Assembly (NCBI GenBank): GCA_964585485.1
Contig: CAZPDS010000003.1
Location: 22,548-86,547, forward strand
Origin: CALGYY01 sp964585485
Lineage (GTDB): Bacteria > Bacteroidota > Bacteroidia > Bacteroidales > CAIWKO01
Length of the DNA stretch: 64,000 nucleotides
Direction of reading: 5' to 3'
The notes beneath the pieces were generated by a model. The model worked only from the letters and a program-made list of their open reading frames with translations, was not told where the DNA came from and searched no databases. The number at the start of each line of letters is the position of its first letter. Within the stretch, counting starts at the first letter, position 1. The position numbers and the translations under genes were made by a program. Shown piece after piece: positions 1-9,326 of the stretch.

Positions 1-1861
1 CAGGCGATAGGCCTGTACCAAATCGGAGTTATACGTATGCTGACTATTATCGGTGGTCCACGCCAGCGCCCGTTTTCGCTGATACTGCTTCCAGTTGCGC
101 AACAAGGCCTCATTCACCGCGTAACCTTTGGCTTTCGCTTCCAGCAGGAAATGCCCGGCGTAGCTTGATCCCCAGTCGTCGGCGTACAGACCGCCCGGCC
201 AGTAAGCGAATCCGCCGCCCGGCGCCTGCAGGCTCGCGATACGGCTGATGCCGGCACGTATATTCTGCTCTACCCGGGCTTTGTAGGAAGGATCCAGCTC
301 CATCAGATCGGAAAGGTACAACTGCGGGAACACCGACGAAGTCGTTTGTTCAACACATCCATAGGGATAAGAAACCAGGTATTTCAATCGCTTCTCGAGG
401 TTGATGGGGGGGATGGAAGAGAACTCCAGCACCGCCCGGTTGGTGCCCGCCAATCCCACCGGTGCATAGCCCGGGTTCCAGGATGCTCCTGGTTTAAGAA
501 TCGTCTCCACCACCTGCGTGATTTCAGGATTTGGATTTCGTACATCAATTTCGATTTCATGAACCGCGATCTCTTTTCCGCAACTGGCAACGACTTTCAC
601 GCGACCTACCCCCGTTGCGGATTTTACCTTGAGGCGGAAGGTCACCAACTGATCACCGGGTTCGCGAAATGCGAGCGGTTTCACCCCCGGGCCCTCAAGG
701 GTAAAGAAAGCGTTGGGTGTAATGGAAACGCTAACATTTTTGATGGTTTTCTCGGTAGCAAATACCGATACAGGCACTTCAACGGTTTCACCCGGGCCCA
801 CCACGCGCGGCATGGTAGCCAGCAACATCAGCGGCTTCTTCACCTGCACCGTTTTTTCGGCCGAACCGTAGGCCCCGTCCTGACCGGCCACCACCATCAC
901 CCTAACCGAGCCAATATACTGCGGCATCTTAAAGGTATAGGTCTTGGACTGTCCTTTACCGAGTGCAAAAGGACCATAGAATTTCACCATGGGTTTAAAC
1001 CGGTTGGCGCGATTCTTCCCGGGATTGTCCTGTCCGTCATCACCGCCCCCCAGACTAAGTATGCGCTCCAGTTCTCCACCATAGGCACCAATAACATCAT
1101 CGTAAACGTCCCACGTTCGAACGCCCAGCGCTTCGCGGGCATAGAAATAATTCCAGGGATCCGGTGTTTTGAATTTGGTAAGATCAAGCAGTCCTTCGTC
1201 GACCACAGCCAGCGTATACGTCATTGCTTTGCCGGCTTGCTCGCGCACCGTGATGCTTGCATTCGCTTCCGGACGCAGCACATCGGGCATGGAGATGAGG
1301 GGTTTGACATGTGAACCCGGGTTTTCCGCCACAATTGGAATGACGCCATAAAGCCGCACAGGCAGATCATTACTTACTTGTGCATGCGGTTGCAGTAAGC
1401 TCACGTGCGCATAAACATTGGGCGCCATTTCTTCGGTGAGGGTGAAGTTGTACAGAGTCTGCGTTTCGCCGGTTTTAACCCAGTCCGAATGCAACACCCG
1501 GCTACCGTTTTCAATGGTAATCAAGGCGCAACTTCCGGCCGAAGTAGGGATGGACAATCGCACGGTTTCCCCGACCTGATAGCTGTCTTTATCGGAAGTA
1601 AACAGCAGCATGGCCGCTGCTTCAGAGCCACCATGGGAGCGGCTTGACCAGTCGGGCCAATCCACATAAATCACCTCGCCACTCGTATGACCGCTTTCCA
1701 CATCGGTTACCCGGATGTAGTAACGGCCCCAATCCTCAGAAGCCACTTTAAACGTGAAGGTGGCTTGTCCGGAAACCGTGGTCAGATTGAAGGTATCTAC
1801 CGGAACATTATAATTACTTCGCACATAACTGGCGACGTCGTTGCCCGAATTATCCCACCAC
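1..1861 (-). CDS. Alpha-2-macroglobulin family protein, C-terminal part (partial, cut by window edge and gap)
   Basis: Read on the minus strand, the frame is open from the gap at 1862 to the window start and gives a typical bacterial alpha-2-macroglobulin C-terminal half. It includes a WWDNSG block just after the gap and the reactive thioester motif GCVEQ (codons at 346-360, Cys at 355-357), followed by helical repeats of the thioester (TED) domain. Family knowledge: these large periplasmic or surface proteins trap proteases by a bait-and-thioester mechanism. It is the continuation of the gene at 1887-4613, but in a different frame because the 10-N gap is only a placeholder. The 3' end lies outside the window. 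The CxEQ motif is intact, so this copy should be thioester-competent. Confidence 0.85.
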
Positions 1862-1871
1862 NNNNNNNNNN
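1862..1871. other. Assembly gap (10 N) inside the alpha-2-macroglobulin gene
   Basis: Ten N bases separate two halves of one gene that lie in different frames. The roughly 30 bases to the right of the gap (1872 to about 1904) translate into a stop and non-homologous residues, where the family normally runs straight into the W-rich block seen left of the gap. Probably a bad contig end, not a biological break. Confidence 0.85.
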
Positions 1872-1886
1872 ATTGATTTCCAGCAA

Positions 1887-4613
1887 TTAGTGCTGCCCCT
1901 TTTTAATTTTGTAAACATCCACTTTCACCTTCCGGTTACTGAGGGGCTTACCAAAAGCATCCACGTTCACCACGCGGAAACTGTGAGGGGTTCCGGTCGA
2001 GAGCACAAAGTCGAAATTCTTACCTTTCGGAATGTTGATACCCACATAAGAAGGATAGGGATAATACGGGATGGAGAAACGATCCACGGAGAAATCGCCA
2101 CCCTCCTCAAATACGCGGGTTTCAAAATACGCGCGCAGCACACCGGGGGCTTCGGTGCCCATTTCAAAGTCCGTCTTCACCTCAGCTTTTCCTTCTGCAT
2201 CCAGCTTCCCATCGAAAACAACACGCTCTTCCGAACGGAATTCGCGCGCAGGATCATCGAAAGTAAAGTTTTTGAAGGCGTCGAAGACCGTGCCGGCCGG
2301 CTTAAGTCGCATGCTAACGCTGGCTCTCAGATTGCGCGCGATGGCACCATGCAGCCAGCGGGCTTCCAGTTGACCCGTGGATTTCTGCCCGGCAATAATC
2401 CGGGGGGATGGAAAGTCAAGCAGGATTTTCAAACGATTGGGCTTAATGGTTTCAATCTTCAATGTTTTCGTAAATACAGCCCCGCCTACTTTCACCGAGG
2501 CCGTGTAATCTCCGGTAATGGCCGAGGGGTCGGTGGCCGTACGAAAATCATAGAAGCCGTTCACGCCCTTTGTACGGATCAGGTGCCTGATTTTTTGCCC
2601 GCGCGGATTTGTCAGCGTCATAGCGACCGGTATCTCGGACGGAAGCCGTTTTAATTTATCCTCCAACACAAAGGTGAGGTAAATAGAATCGCCGGGACGC
2701 CACACACCGCGTTCACCGTAGATAAAGCCCTTGATGCCCTTACGAACGGCACTTCCGTCCACATCAAACATACTCAGGGATAAAGCTGAGCCGGTAGTTA
2801 GGCGCAGGTAAGCCTTTTGTTTACCCTTGACCGCCATTAGCATGAAAGGCGCTTTACTCAGTTTCACCGCAGCCATGCCGTCATCGTCGGTACTGGCTTT
2901 ACCCACGATCTGACACTGGTAATCGTAAAAGCTGAGGGCCACGTCCGGCATGGGCTCCGCCGTGACAATATTGGCGGTGTATATGTTGATGAATCCACCC
3001 TGTCCGCCTTTTACGATAAGGCCGATATCACTGGCCAGGATATTCCGGCTGTACGTTTTGTTGTTAAAATAAGAATCCGAACAGGGATTATCACGTTCTG
3101 ACCAATCATAATAGTAATATTCTTCATCGTCGTAATAATCATAATAGTTGTAATCGCTGTAATAATCCCAGTCTTCATCGTCATCCGGGAGATCACCGTG
3201 GCGGTTTAGAATTTGGGTTTCATCTATGGATGTGGCGGCCGTATCGCCACAATCAAAAAGAGAATAGGACTTCTTAAAGCTTAGGGTAATCCGGTAAATA
3301 GCACCGGGTTCCGCCTGAATCAATTCGGCCAGGTCGAGGGAAAAACGGTTCCAGCGGTTGTAGTTAACCGGCGCGTTGGAAGCGGACGACAATTGCAATG
3401 TCTTGCGAAGCACCACTTTGCCAACACGGCTGAGTTCATTGTCGCCATCAAGGCTGTTGACCTGCAGGAACTGCGCGACATTTTGCTGGTAAATTTTCAG
3501 GATCTTCACATCAACGGCTTTGAGATTAACCGCTTCAAAGGGAAAGATCAGGCCGTTGGAGCTGGGCAGGATGGTGCCCTGACCCACAAGGCGAACATCG
3601 GGTTTCATATTTTCGAATGTCAGCGTCTGCCGGTAGTCGCGCCCCAGGGGCTTCCCTGCGGCATTTTTCACGGCCGCGGAAATAATCAGTGTATGTTCAC
3701 CGAAATCCTCTTCGCCGGGGAATATGCGCAGCGTGTTGTCTTCAACAACAAAGCGCAGGTTCGCAAGATCACTAAGTTGAATCAGGCCCTCCAGCGTCTG
3801 ATCGAGAAGAAGAGGATCAGAAAACTGAACATCCACGGCTTGTTCCGGTGACTGGGTCACCTTCACGCCGGTAAGCGCGAACTCGCTGATCGCGGGAATT
3901 TCCACTGTTGTTCGCGGTGTTTCATCCGCACCAATTAAACCACCCACTGCACTAATCTCTACAACTCCCGCGGTGTTTCCGCGACGTACACTATCAACCG
4001 TGAAGGCAAACTTCATCCGACGGGCATCGGCGAATACCGTAACGGGCAGCTTGCGCCCGTCCTGACGGGCGGTAATCAGTTGCTGCACCTTAGCGGGATC
4101 AGCCACATCGGCGGTCCGCAGCGTTCCGCTTATCTTTTCCCACATCAGATTGGCGGGGTCGTAGGCTTTGTGATTATCAACCTCCAGTTCCAGCGCCTGC
4201 TTGCGCGTGCGGAACTGAAAGCGGAACGTCTTCAGCGAATCCGGCATATCCATTAATTGGGAGATGAAAAATTCGGCTGTATAAAGCATGTTCGGCTTGA
4301 GCGGTGCTGCGGGTCTGAATTCCAGGGTTCGGGTATCCACCCATACCGCTTCGCCGTCAACACCGGGCGAAAAATCAAAAAGTTGAGGCTGCAGTACAAC
4401 CCCAAACTGCGAAGAATCGGCAAAATCATACGCCAGCTCGACACGGATCGTGCCCTCGGTACTTATAGTCCCGGAGGTGTAGGCCGAGATATACTTTCTG
4501 AACGCGGGGTTCACTTTAAAAAAGGCGGCCTGACCGGGAAGCAGAAGTACAAGACTGGCAGCCACTATCATCAATCCGATGAAGCCGGCCATAATCGTTT
4601 TTTTCCTATCCAT
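1887..4613 (-). CDS. Alpha-2-macroglobulin family protein, N-terminal part (MG domains)
   Basis: 908 codons from an ATG at 4613. The N-terminus has a hydrophobic segment (about residues 8-30) that acts as a signal peptide or membrane anchor; I see no clear lipobox. It is followed by the chain of beta-sandwich macroglobulin (MG) domains characteristic of bacterial A2M. A very acidic, tyrosine-rich insert of Asp/Glu/Tyr lies at about residues 473-505 (nt 3090-3195), just before a conserved RDNPC block. The apparent stop at 1887-1889 falls close to the assembly gap and in the wrong frame for the rest of the gene, so I regard the two parts as one intact gene of at least 1,500 residues. Function by family: envelope protease inhibitor. 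Transcribed divergently from the EEP gene at 4780. Confidence 0.85.
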   Translation of the reverse strand: MDRKKTIMAGFIGLMIVAASLVLLLPGQAAFFKVNPAFRKYISAYTSGTISTEGTIRVELAYDFADSSQFGVVLQPQLFDFSPGVDGEAVWVDTRTLEFRPAAPLKPNMLYTAEFFISQLMDMPDSLKTFRFQFRTRKQALELEVDNHKAYDPANLMWEKISGTLRTADVADPAKVQQLITARQDGRKLPVTVFADARRMKFAFTVDSVRRGNTAGVVEISAVGGLIGADETPRTTVEIPAISEFALTGVKVTQSPEQAVDVQFSDPLLLDQTLEGLIQLSDLANLRFVVEDNTLRIFPGEEDFGEHTLIISAAVKNAAGKPLGRDYRQTLTFENMKPDVRLVGQGTILPSSNGLIFPFEAVNLKAVDVKILKIYQQNVAQFLQVNSLDGDNELSRVGKVVLRKTLQLSSASNAPVNYNRWNRFSLDLAELIQAEPGAIYRITLSFKKSYSLFDCGDTAATSIDETQILNRHGDLPDDDEDWDYYSDYNYYDYYDDEEYYYYDWSERDNPCSDSYFNNKTYSRNILASDIGLIVKGGQGGFINIYTANIVTAEPMPDVALSFYDYQCQIVGKASTDDDGMAAVKLSKAPFMLMAVKGKQKAYLRLTTGSALSLSMFDVDGSAVRKGIKGFIYGERGVWRPGDSIYLTFVLEDKLKRLPSEIPVAMTLTNPRGQKIRHLIRTKGVNGFYDFRTATDPSAITGDYTASVKVGGAVFTKTLKIETIKPNRLKILLDFPSPRIIAGQKSTGQLEARWLHGAIARNLRASVSMRLKPAGTVFDAFKNFTFDDPAREFRSEERVVFDGKLDAEGKAEVKTDFEMGTEAPGVLRAYFETRVFEEGGDFSVDRFSIPYYPYPSYVGINIPKGKNFDFVLSTGTPHSFRVVNVDAFGKPLSNRKVKVDVYKIKKGQH

Positions 4614-4756
4614 ACCTTAAATTTTGAGGAGCGGGTTGAGTGGTTAACGAAACTGTATGCATCGTAAAAGTATAAACAAAAGTGGGGGTAATGAAAATAA
4701 ATGTAAAAAATAGTTGCCAGATTGGCGATAAAACGAATGAATTCCTTGCTATTTTA

Positions 4757-4765
4757 TACATTTGC
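4757..4765 (+). promoter_or_regulatory. Bacteroidota-type -7 element (TACATTTGC)
   Basis: Matches TAnnTTTG and ends 14 bases before the ATG of the EEP-family gene at 4780. No clear TTG at the -33 position. Confidence 0.5.
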
Positions 4766-4779
4766 CCAAATGATCGGCA

Positions 4780-6006
4780 ATGAAAACGTTTAAAAAGACA
4801 CTGAAGACCCTGCTCATGATCGTTCTGATAAGCCTGCTAACCCTCGTGTTGGGGGTAGGGGCTTTCCTTAGCTGGACAACACTGAGCGATTACCGGCCAC
4901 CGGCACAGGAAGTGTTGATAGCGGCGGGGCCCAAGGGGCTTAACTTTATCGCCCGCGATGAACTCTCCCTGCTAAGCTGGAATATTGGGTACTGCGGCCT
5001 CGGTAAGGAAATGGATTTCTTTTTCGACGGCGGGAAGAAGATGCGGCCGCCGGATAGTCTATATCAGAAATACCTCAACGGTGTGTTTAATTTTCTGGCG
5101 CGTAACGACAGCATGGATATGGTGCTGGTGCAGGAAGTTGATGTGAACAGCCGTCGATCCTTCAATACTTCACAAATCGACCTCTTGAAAGAAGCGCTCC
5201 CCGGCCACACCTACACGTTCGCCGCAAACTATGATGCCGATTTTGTTCCTTCGCCCCTGCTCAATCCAATGGGTCGGGTGTACTCAGGCCTGATGAGTTT
5301 CTCAAAATTTGCACCGGTCACGGCGGAACGATACAGCTACCCGCTTAATTTCCGGTGGCCCATGAAACTCTTTATGCTGGACCGCTGCTTCATTATGGAG
5401 CGGTTTAAAACAGCCGACGGCAAAGAACTTATCCTTATCAACACCCATAATTCGGCCTATGCTGACGGGGAACAACTTCGGGTTTATGAAGTCTGGCTGG
5501 TGCGAAGCTTTATGTTGGCGGAATACGAAAAGGGGAACTACGTTATTGCCGGGGGCGACTGGAACCAGGTACCCTGGGACTATACGCATTTTCAGTACTA
5601 CGGAAATTACTTCCGCTATCCGGATTGCCCGGTAATGGAGAAAAGCCTTTGGCCAGATGACTGGCATTGGGGCGTTGATGCCCATGCCCCCACCAATCGA
5701 TTTGTGGATGAAGCCTACCGCCCTGGCCTTACGCCCACCACAAGCATCGATTATTTCATCACCTCCCCCAACGTCGAAATCCTACAGGCCAGCGTAATCC
5801 CAACAGGATTCGAATTCTCCGATCACCAGCCGGTTTACCTCAAAATCCGCTTGCTGAATGAGCTGCAATCCTGCACCGGACCCTGCGGAGAGCGAATCCG
5901 TGTGCTGGAAGACTCGCTAAAATCAACAGCGGGTAAGCGCCGCAGCACCGGGACACAAATGGCTAAGCCGGAAGTCAAACCCGATCGCTTTTATCAGCGT
6001 AAATAG
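4780..6006 (+). CDS. Endonuclease/exonuclease/phosphatase (EEP) family membrane-anchored protein
   Basis: 408 aa. One N-terminal membrane segment (about residues 10-32), then an EEP fold. The family signatures are visible in order: LSWNIGYCG (metal-binding Asn), VLVQEVD (catalytic Glu), NTHNSAY, GGDWNQVPWDY (Asp/Asn of the active site), SIDYFI and a final SDHQPV (catalytic Asp-His). The family covers DNase I-like nucleases, sphingomyelinases and inositol phosphatases; the substrate cannot be read from the sequence, but the anchor places the domain outside the inner membrane. A polar C-terminal tail of about 50 residues follows the domain. It stands alone, divergent from the A2M gene and convergent with hemW (19 bases between stops). 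Confidence 0.85.
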   Translation: MKTFKKTLKTLLMIVLISLLTLVLGVGAFLSWTTLSDYRPPAQEVLIAAGPKGLNFIARDELSLLSWNIGYCGLGKEMDFFFDGGKKMRPPDSLYQKYLNGVFNFLARNDSMDMVLVQEVDVNSRRSFNTSQIDLLKEALPGHTYTFAANYDADFVPSPLLNPMGRVYSGLMSFSKFAPVTAERYSYPLNFRWPMKLFMLDRCFIMERFKTADGKELILINTHNSAYADGEQLRVYEVWLVRSFMLAEYEKGNYVIAGGDWNQVPWDYTHFQYYGNYFRYPDCPVMEKSLWPDDWHWGVDAHAPTNRFVDEAYRPGLTPTTSIDYFITSPNVEILQASVIPTGFEFSDHQPVYLKIRLLNELQSCTGPCGERIRVLEDSLKSTAGKRRSTGTQMAKPEVKPDRFYQRK

Positions 6007-6025
6007 AAGGTTCCCAGGCGCCGGA

Positions 6026-7153
6026 TTACAACTGAAACAGTCCGGCGGTTACCCGATCGGCCATCAGCTTTCCGGGAGTGGTCAGTGTAAGTTGATGCCC
6101 CCTTTGCAAAAGCCAACCCGCCCGGATATATTCCTGTGCTGCATCAAGAACGCTTTCAGCCGTATTATCGCCATAATCACCGGCCACAACCTCGATATCG
6201 ACGCCCTCTATCCGGCGAAGCGCGGTCATGAGGTACTCATTCAAACGCTGCTGTTCCGTGAGAATTTCTGTTTCATACGCCGGAAGGCCGTTCAGGATAC
6301 CCTGGCGATAATCGTTTAGGCGGCTAACATTCCACTGCCGGCTGCGGCCATTGAAGGAATGCGCCGAGGCGCCCAGTCCCAGGTACGGAATACCCTGCCA
6401 ATAGGCTGAGTTATGCCGGGAACGATAGGCCGGCGGGCTGTAGTTGCTAAGCTCGTATTGCTCGTAGCCTGCGGCAGGCAAGGCCTTCATCATCAACAGG
6501 AACTGGCGCACTACCTGCTCCTCATCGGGGGCGACACAACGATTTCTGTCAATGTTGACCTTTAAGGTGGTGCGGTCCTCAATCGTTAAGGCGTAGGCCG
6601 AGACATGCTGAACGCCGGCATCCATAATAACTTTAATATCCTGCGATAAGCTTTCATCGGTTTGACCGGGAATACCAAAAATAAGATCCGCCGAAACATT
6701 CCGAAACGGACTGGCCGAAATACACCGTAGAGCTTGCCGGGCACACTCCGCCGAATGGCGGCGGCCCAGGTAAGTCAGCACCTCATCGTTGAGCGACTGC
6801 ACGCCCAGGCTAAGGCGGGTGACGCCCGTTTGAAACAAGGCCACGAGGAAATCCTTGTTGATATGCTCGGGGTTCGCTTCCAGGGTAATTTCGGCGTCAG
6901 CGGCCACTGAAAACAGAGCCCGGACCTTTTGAAGTATACGATCTACCTCAGACGGCTTCAGCAGGGAGGGCGTTCCTCCGCCAAAATACAACGTATGCAC
7001 GGTTTCGCCCATCAGATACTCCTTACGCAGCTCCATCTCACGAAGGATCCATTCGGTATATTCTGCCCTGTCGCGATTTCCGGCCACGGAAAAAAAATTA
7101 CAATAGTGGCATTTGGAGGCACAAAAAGGAATATGAAAGTAGAGTCCGGCCAT
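6026..7153 (-). CDS. hemW: Radical SAM heme chaperone HemW (HemN-like coproporphyrinogen oxidase family)
   Basis: 375 aa from the ATG at 7153. The N-terminus carries the radical SAM cluster motif PFCASKCHYC (Cys 11, 15, 18), followed by the GGGTPSLL glycine motif and the HemW C-terminal domain. By length and the CxxxCxxC context it fits HemW, a heme-trafficking protein, better than true HemN. An upstream in-frame ATG at 7192 would add 13 residues, but it overlaps the -7 promoter element at 7181-7189, so transcription should begin downstream of it; the ATG at 7153 is the better start. Divergent from yidC. Confidence 0.9.
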   Translation of the reverse strand: MAGLYFHIPFCASKCHYCNFFSVAGNRDRAEYTEWILREMELRKEYLMGETVHTLYFGGGTPSLLKPSEVDRILQKVRALFSVAADAEITLEANPEHINKDFLVALFQTGVTRLSLGVQSLNDEVLTYLGRRHSAECARQALRCISASPFRNVSADLIFGIPGQTDESLSQDIKVIMDAGVQHVSAYALTIEDRTTLKVNIDRNRCVAPDEEQVVRQFLLMMKALPAAGYEQYELSNYSPPAYRSRHNSAYWQGIPYLGLGASAHSFNGRSRQWNVSRLNDYRQGILNGLPAYETEILTEQQRLNEYLMTALRRIEGVDIEVVAGDYGDNTAESVLDAAQEYIRAGWLLQRGHQLTLTTPGKLMADRVTAGLFQL

Positions 7154-7180
7154 AGTTGTAGGGGAAGCGACTTCTTCGCC

Positions 7181-7189
7181 GCAAATGTA
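7181..7189 (-). promoter_or_regulatory. Bacteroidota -7 element for hemW (TACATTTGC)
   Basis: Read on the minus strand, it lies 28 bases upstream of the ATG at 7153. It overlaps the alternative ATG at 7192, which therefore is probably not used. Confidence 0.6.
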
Positions 7190-7258
7190 CAACTATTCCA
7201 ACGCGCAGGCCGTCTGTCACGGCAGGAAATATTTCGCTACTGTTTTCCGGAATTCCTG

Positions 7259-7267
7259 TATCTTTGC
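7259..7267 (+). promoter_or_regulatory. Bacteroidota -7 element for yidC (TATCTTTGC)
   Basis: Exact TAnnTTTG match 33 bases before the yidC ATG at 7301; back to back with the hemW promoter. Confidence 0.65.
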
Positions 7268-7300
7268 GCCTTGCCATCGGGCTAAAAACATGTTTGTAAT

Positions 7301-9265
7301 ATGAATAAGAACACACTTAATACCATCATTGGTATTGCTGTTATTTTTGCGATTGTTATCGGGTACAGCCTACTAACTGCACCTTCGAAAGAAGAAATTG
7401 CGCAGCGAAAAAAAGCACAGGATTCCTTACGGGTGGTAACCCTGGAAAATGCCCGGAAAGACTCCATCGCGCTGGTTTCAAAAAAGAAGATTGAAGATTC
7501 GGTCAACAGGCTTCTTAAAGTCAAAGGAGTTGATAGCCTTCCGGCGAACGACAGCCTGAAAAGTACGGCCAGCGCGAAGATGAGCGGCCCCTTTAGCGTT
7601 GCTTCCAAACCGGTAAAGGAAAACTTTATCGTTCAGAGCGATCTGGTTAAACTTACCTTTACACGGCGCGGCGGATTTATCTCAAAACTGGAACTGCTGA
7701 AGTACAAAACCTGGGACCAGCAACCGCTGATCTTGTTCGACAATGACCGTGGGTTTAAATTAAACTTCTACGGCTCGGATGATAAATTATATTCCACCAC
7801 CGACTTCTTCTTTGAGCCCTTCATTGCGGACGCTAAATACAGCGGCCAGGACAGCATTAACCTTGGACCCAACGACAGTCTGGTGTTTTCCATGCGCTTG
7901 TACCCGAACCTGAGCGACTCGGTTCAAAACAAGGAAAAGTACATTGAATATCGCTATGTGGTGCGCGGGAACGACTACATGATCGGGTTCTCCATCAATA
8001 CGGTAAAACTGCAGGACGTGTTGGCCGAAAACTCCACCTATTTATTCTGTGAATGGGGTATGACCATGATGCAGAAAGAAAAGGATCATAAAACAGAAGC
8101 CAACGTAACCTCCGTTTATTTCAAGCCGAAGGATGATGACGTTGATAACCTTTCGGAAACGGGCAGTGACGAAAAAAGCTTCAAGGTTCCGGTAAAATGG
8201 ATTTCCTTCAAGCAGCAGTTTTTCGCTGCAAGCATCATTGCCGATGAAAGCTTCAAAGAGGCCGAACTTAAGGTAGATGGGCTTAAAGACAACAAAGATC
8301 AGCGGCTGAAAGAAATGTATGCGTCCATGACCATTATTGCCGAAGGCGGCAAGGACCTTACCTTCCCGATGTCCTTGTACTTTGGACCCTTGCAGTACAA
8401 AGGTCTCAAGGCTTATCATCAGGACTTCGAGCGCCAGATACCGTTGGGATGGGGATTTTTCCTGCTGCATTGGATCAACCGTTTTGCCGTTCTCCCGGTT
8501 TTCAACTGGCTGGAAGGATATGGCATCAACTACGGCATCATCATCCTGCTGCTCACCATCATGCTTAAGATCCTCCTCTTCCCGATTGCTTATAAAACGT
8601 ATAAGTCATCTGCGAAGATGCGGGTACTAAAGCCTGAGGTTGATGAAATCGGCAAAAAATTCCCCAAGAAGGAAGACGCGATGAAAAAACAGCAGGCCAC
8701 GATGGCCTTATACAAAAAGGCCGGGGTGAATCCCATGGCCGGCTGTGTACCACTATTGTTGCAGATGCCAATTCTGATTGCCATGTATCGTTTCTTCCCG
8801 TCGTCCATTGAATTGCGTCAACAGTCTTTCCTATGGGCAACAGACCTTTCCAGTTATGATAGCATCGCTTCCTGGTCAACCTACATTCCGCTGCTCAGCG
8901 ATTTCTACGGCAACCATGTCAGTTTATTCACGCTGCTGATGACCGTGACCACCATCATATACACCTGGCTCAACAACCAAATGATGGGCAGTACCCAGCA
9001 AATGCCGGGGATGAAGGTAATGATGTACCTGATGCCCATCATGTTCCTCGGCTTTTTCAACAGTTTTGCTTCAGGTTTAAGTTACTATTACTTCCTGGCC
9101 AACATCTTCACCTTCCTGCAGATGTTTGTCATCCGCTGGACCATCAATGAAGATAAGATTCATGCGCAGATTCAGGAAAACAAGAAAAAGCCCATCAAGA
9201 AATCCGGTTTTCAGGCCCGAATTGAAAAAATGGCCAAAGATCGCGGTTTAAATACCGGCCGTTAA
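7301..9265 (+). CDS. yidC: Membrane protein insertase YidC
   Basis: 654 aa. N-terminal transmembrane anchor (about residues 7-24), a lysine/serine-rich linker, a large periplasmic beta domain, and the conserved insertase core from about residue 395 with five predicted membrane segments. The core includes the YGINYGIIILLLT block and the NPMAGCVPLLLQMP motif characteristic of the 60-kDa inner-membrane protein family. A basic C-terminal tail (KKKPIKK) fits ribosome contact. It inserts membrane proteins alone or with Sec; secDF lies 1.1 kb downstream. Length and domain order match Bacteroidota YidC. Confidence 0.97.
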   Translation: MNKNTLNTIIGIAVIFAIVIGYSLLTAPSKEEIAQRKKAQDSLRVVTLENARKDSIALVSKKKIEDSVNRLLKVKGVDSLPANDSLKSTASAKMSGPFSVASKPVKENFIVQSDLVKLTFTRRGGFISKLELLKYKTWDQQPLILFDNDRGFKLNFYGSDDKLYSTTDFFFEPFIADAKYSGQDSINLGPNDSLVFSMRLYPNLSDSVQNKEKYIEYRYVVRGNDYMIGFSINTVKLQDVLAENSTYLFCEWGMTMMQKEKDHKTEANVTSVYFKPKDDDVDNLSETGSDEKSFKVPVKWISFKQQFFAASIIADESFKEAELKVDGLKDNKDQRLKEMYASMTIIAEGGKDLTFPMSLYFGPLQYKGLKAYHQDFERQIPLGWGFFLLHWINRFAVLPVFNWLEGYGINYGIIILLLTIMLKILLFPIAYKTYKSSAKMRVLKPEVDEIGKKFPKKEDAMKKQQATMALYKKAGVNPMAGCVPLLLQMPILIAMYRFFPSSIELRQQSFLWATDLSSYDSIASWSTYIPLLSDFYGNHVSLFTLLMTVTTIIYTWLNNQMMGSTQQMPGMKVMMYLMPIMFLGFFNSFASGLSYYYFLANIFTFLQMFVIRWTINEDKIHAQIQENKKKPIKKSGFQARIEKMAKDRGLNTGR

Positions 9266-9276
9266 TAACCAATAAC

Positions 9277-9316
9277 AACAAAGCGAGGGGCTGTACGTCA
9301 GCCCCTCGCTTTGTTT
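9277..9316 (+). terminator. Strong hairpin after yidC
   Basis: Perfect 16-bp stem (9277-9292 with 9300-9315) around a 7-base loop, with A-rich and T-rich flanks. The right arm ends 11 bases before the ATG of the EamA gene, so the structure would also sit at the 5' end of any read-through message. Confidence 0.75.
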
Positions 9317-9326
9317 AAATTCCACC

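Noticed and set aside
346..1314. Long plus-strand open frame of 322 codons
   Set aside because: It is antisense to the A2M coding frame, has no family features, and the minus frame gives a clear thioester protein.
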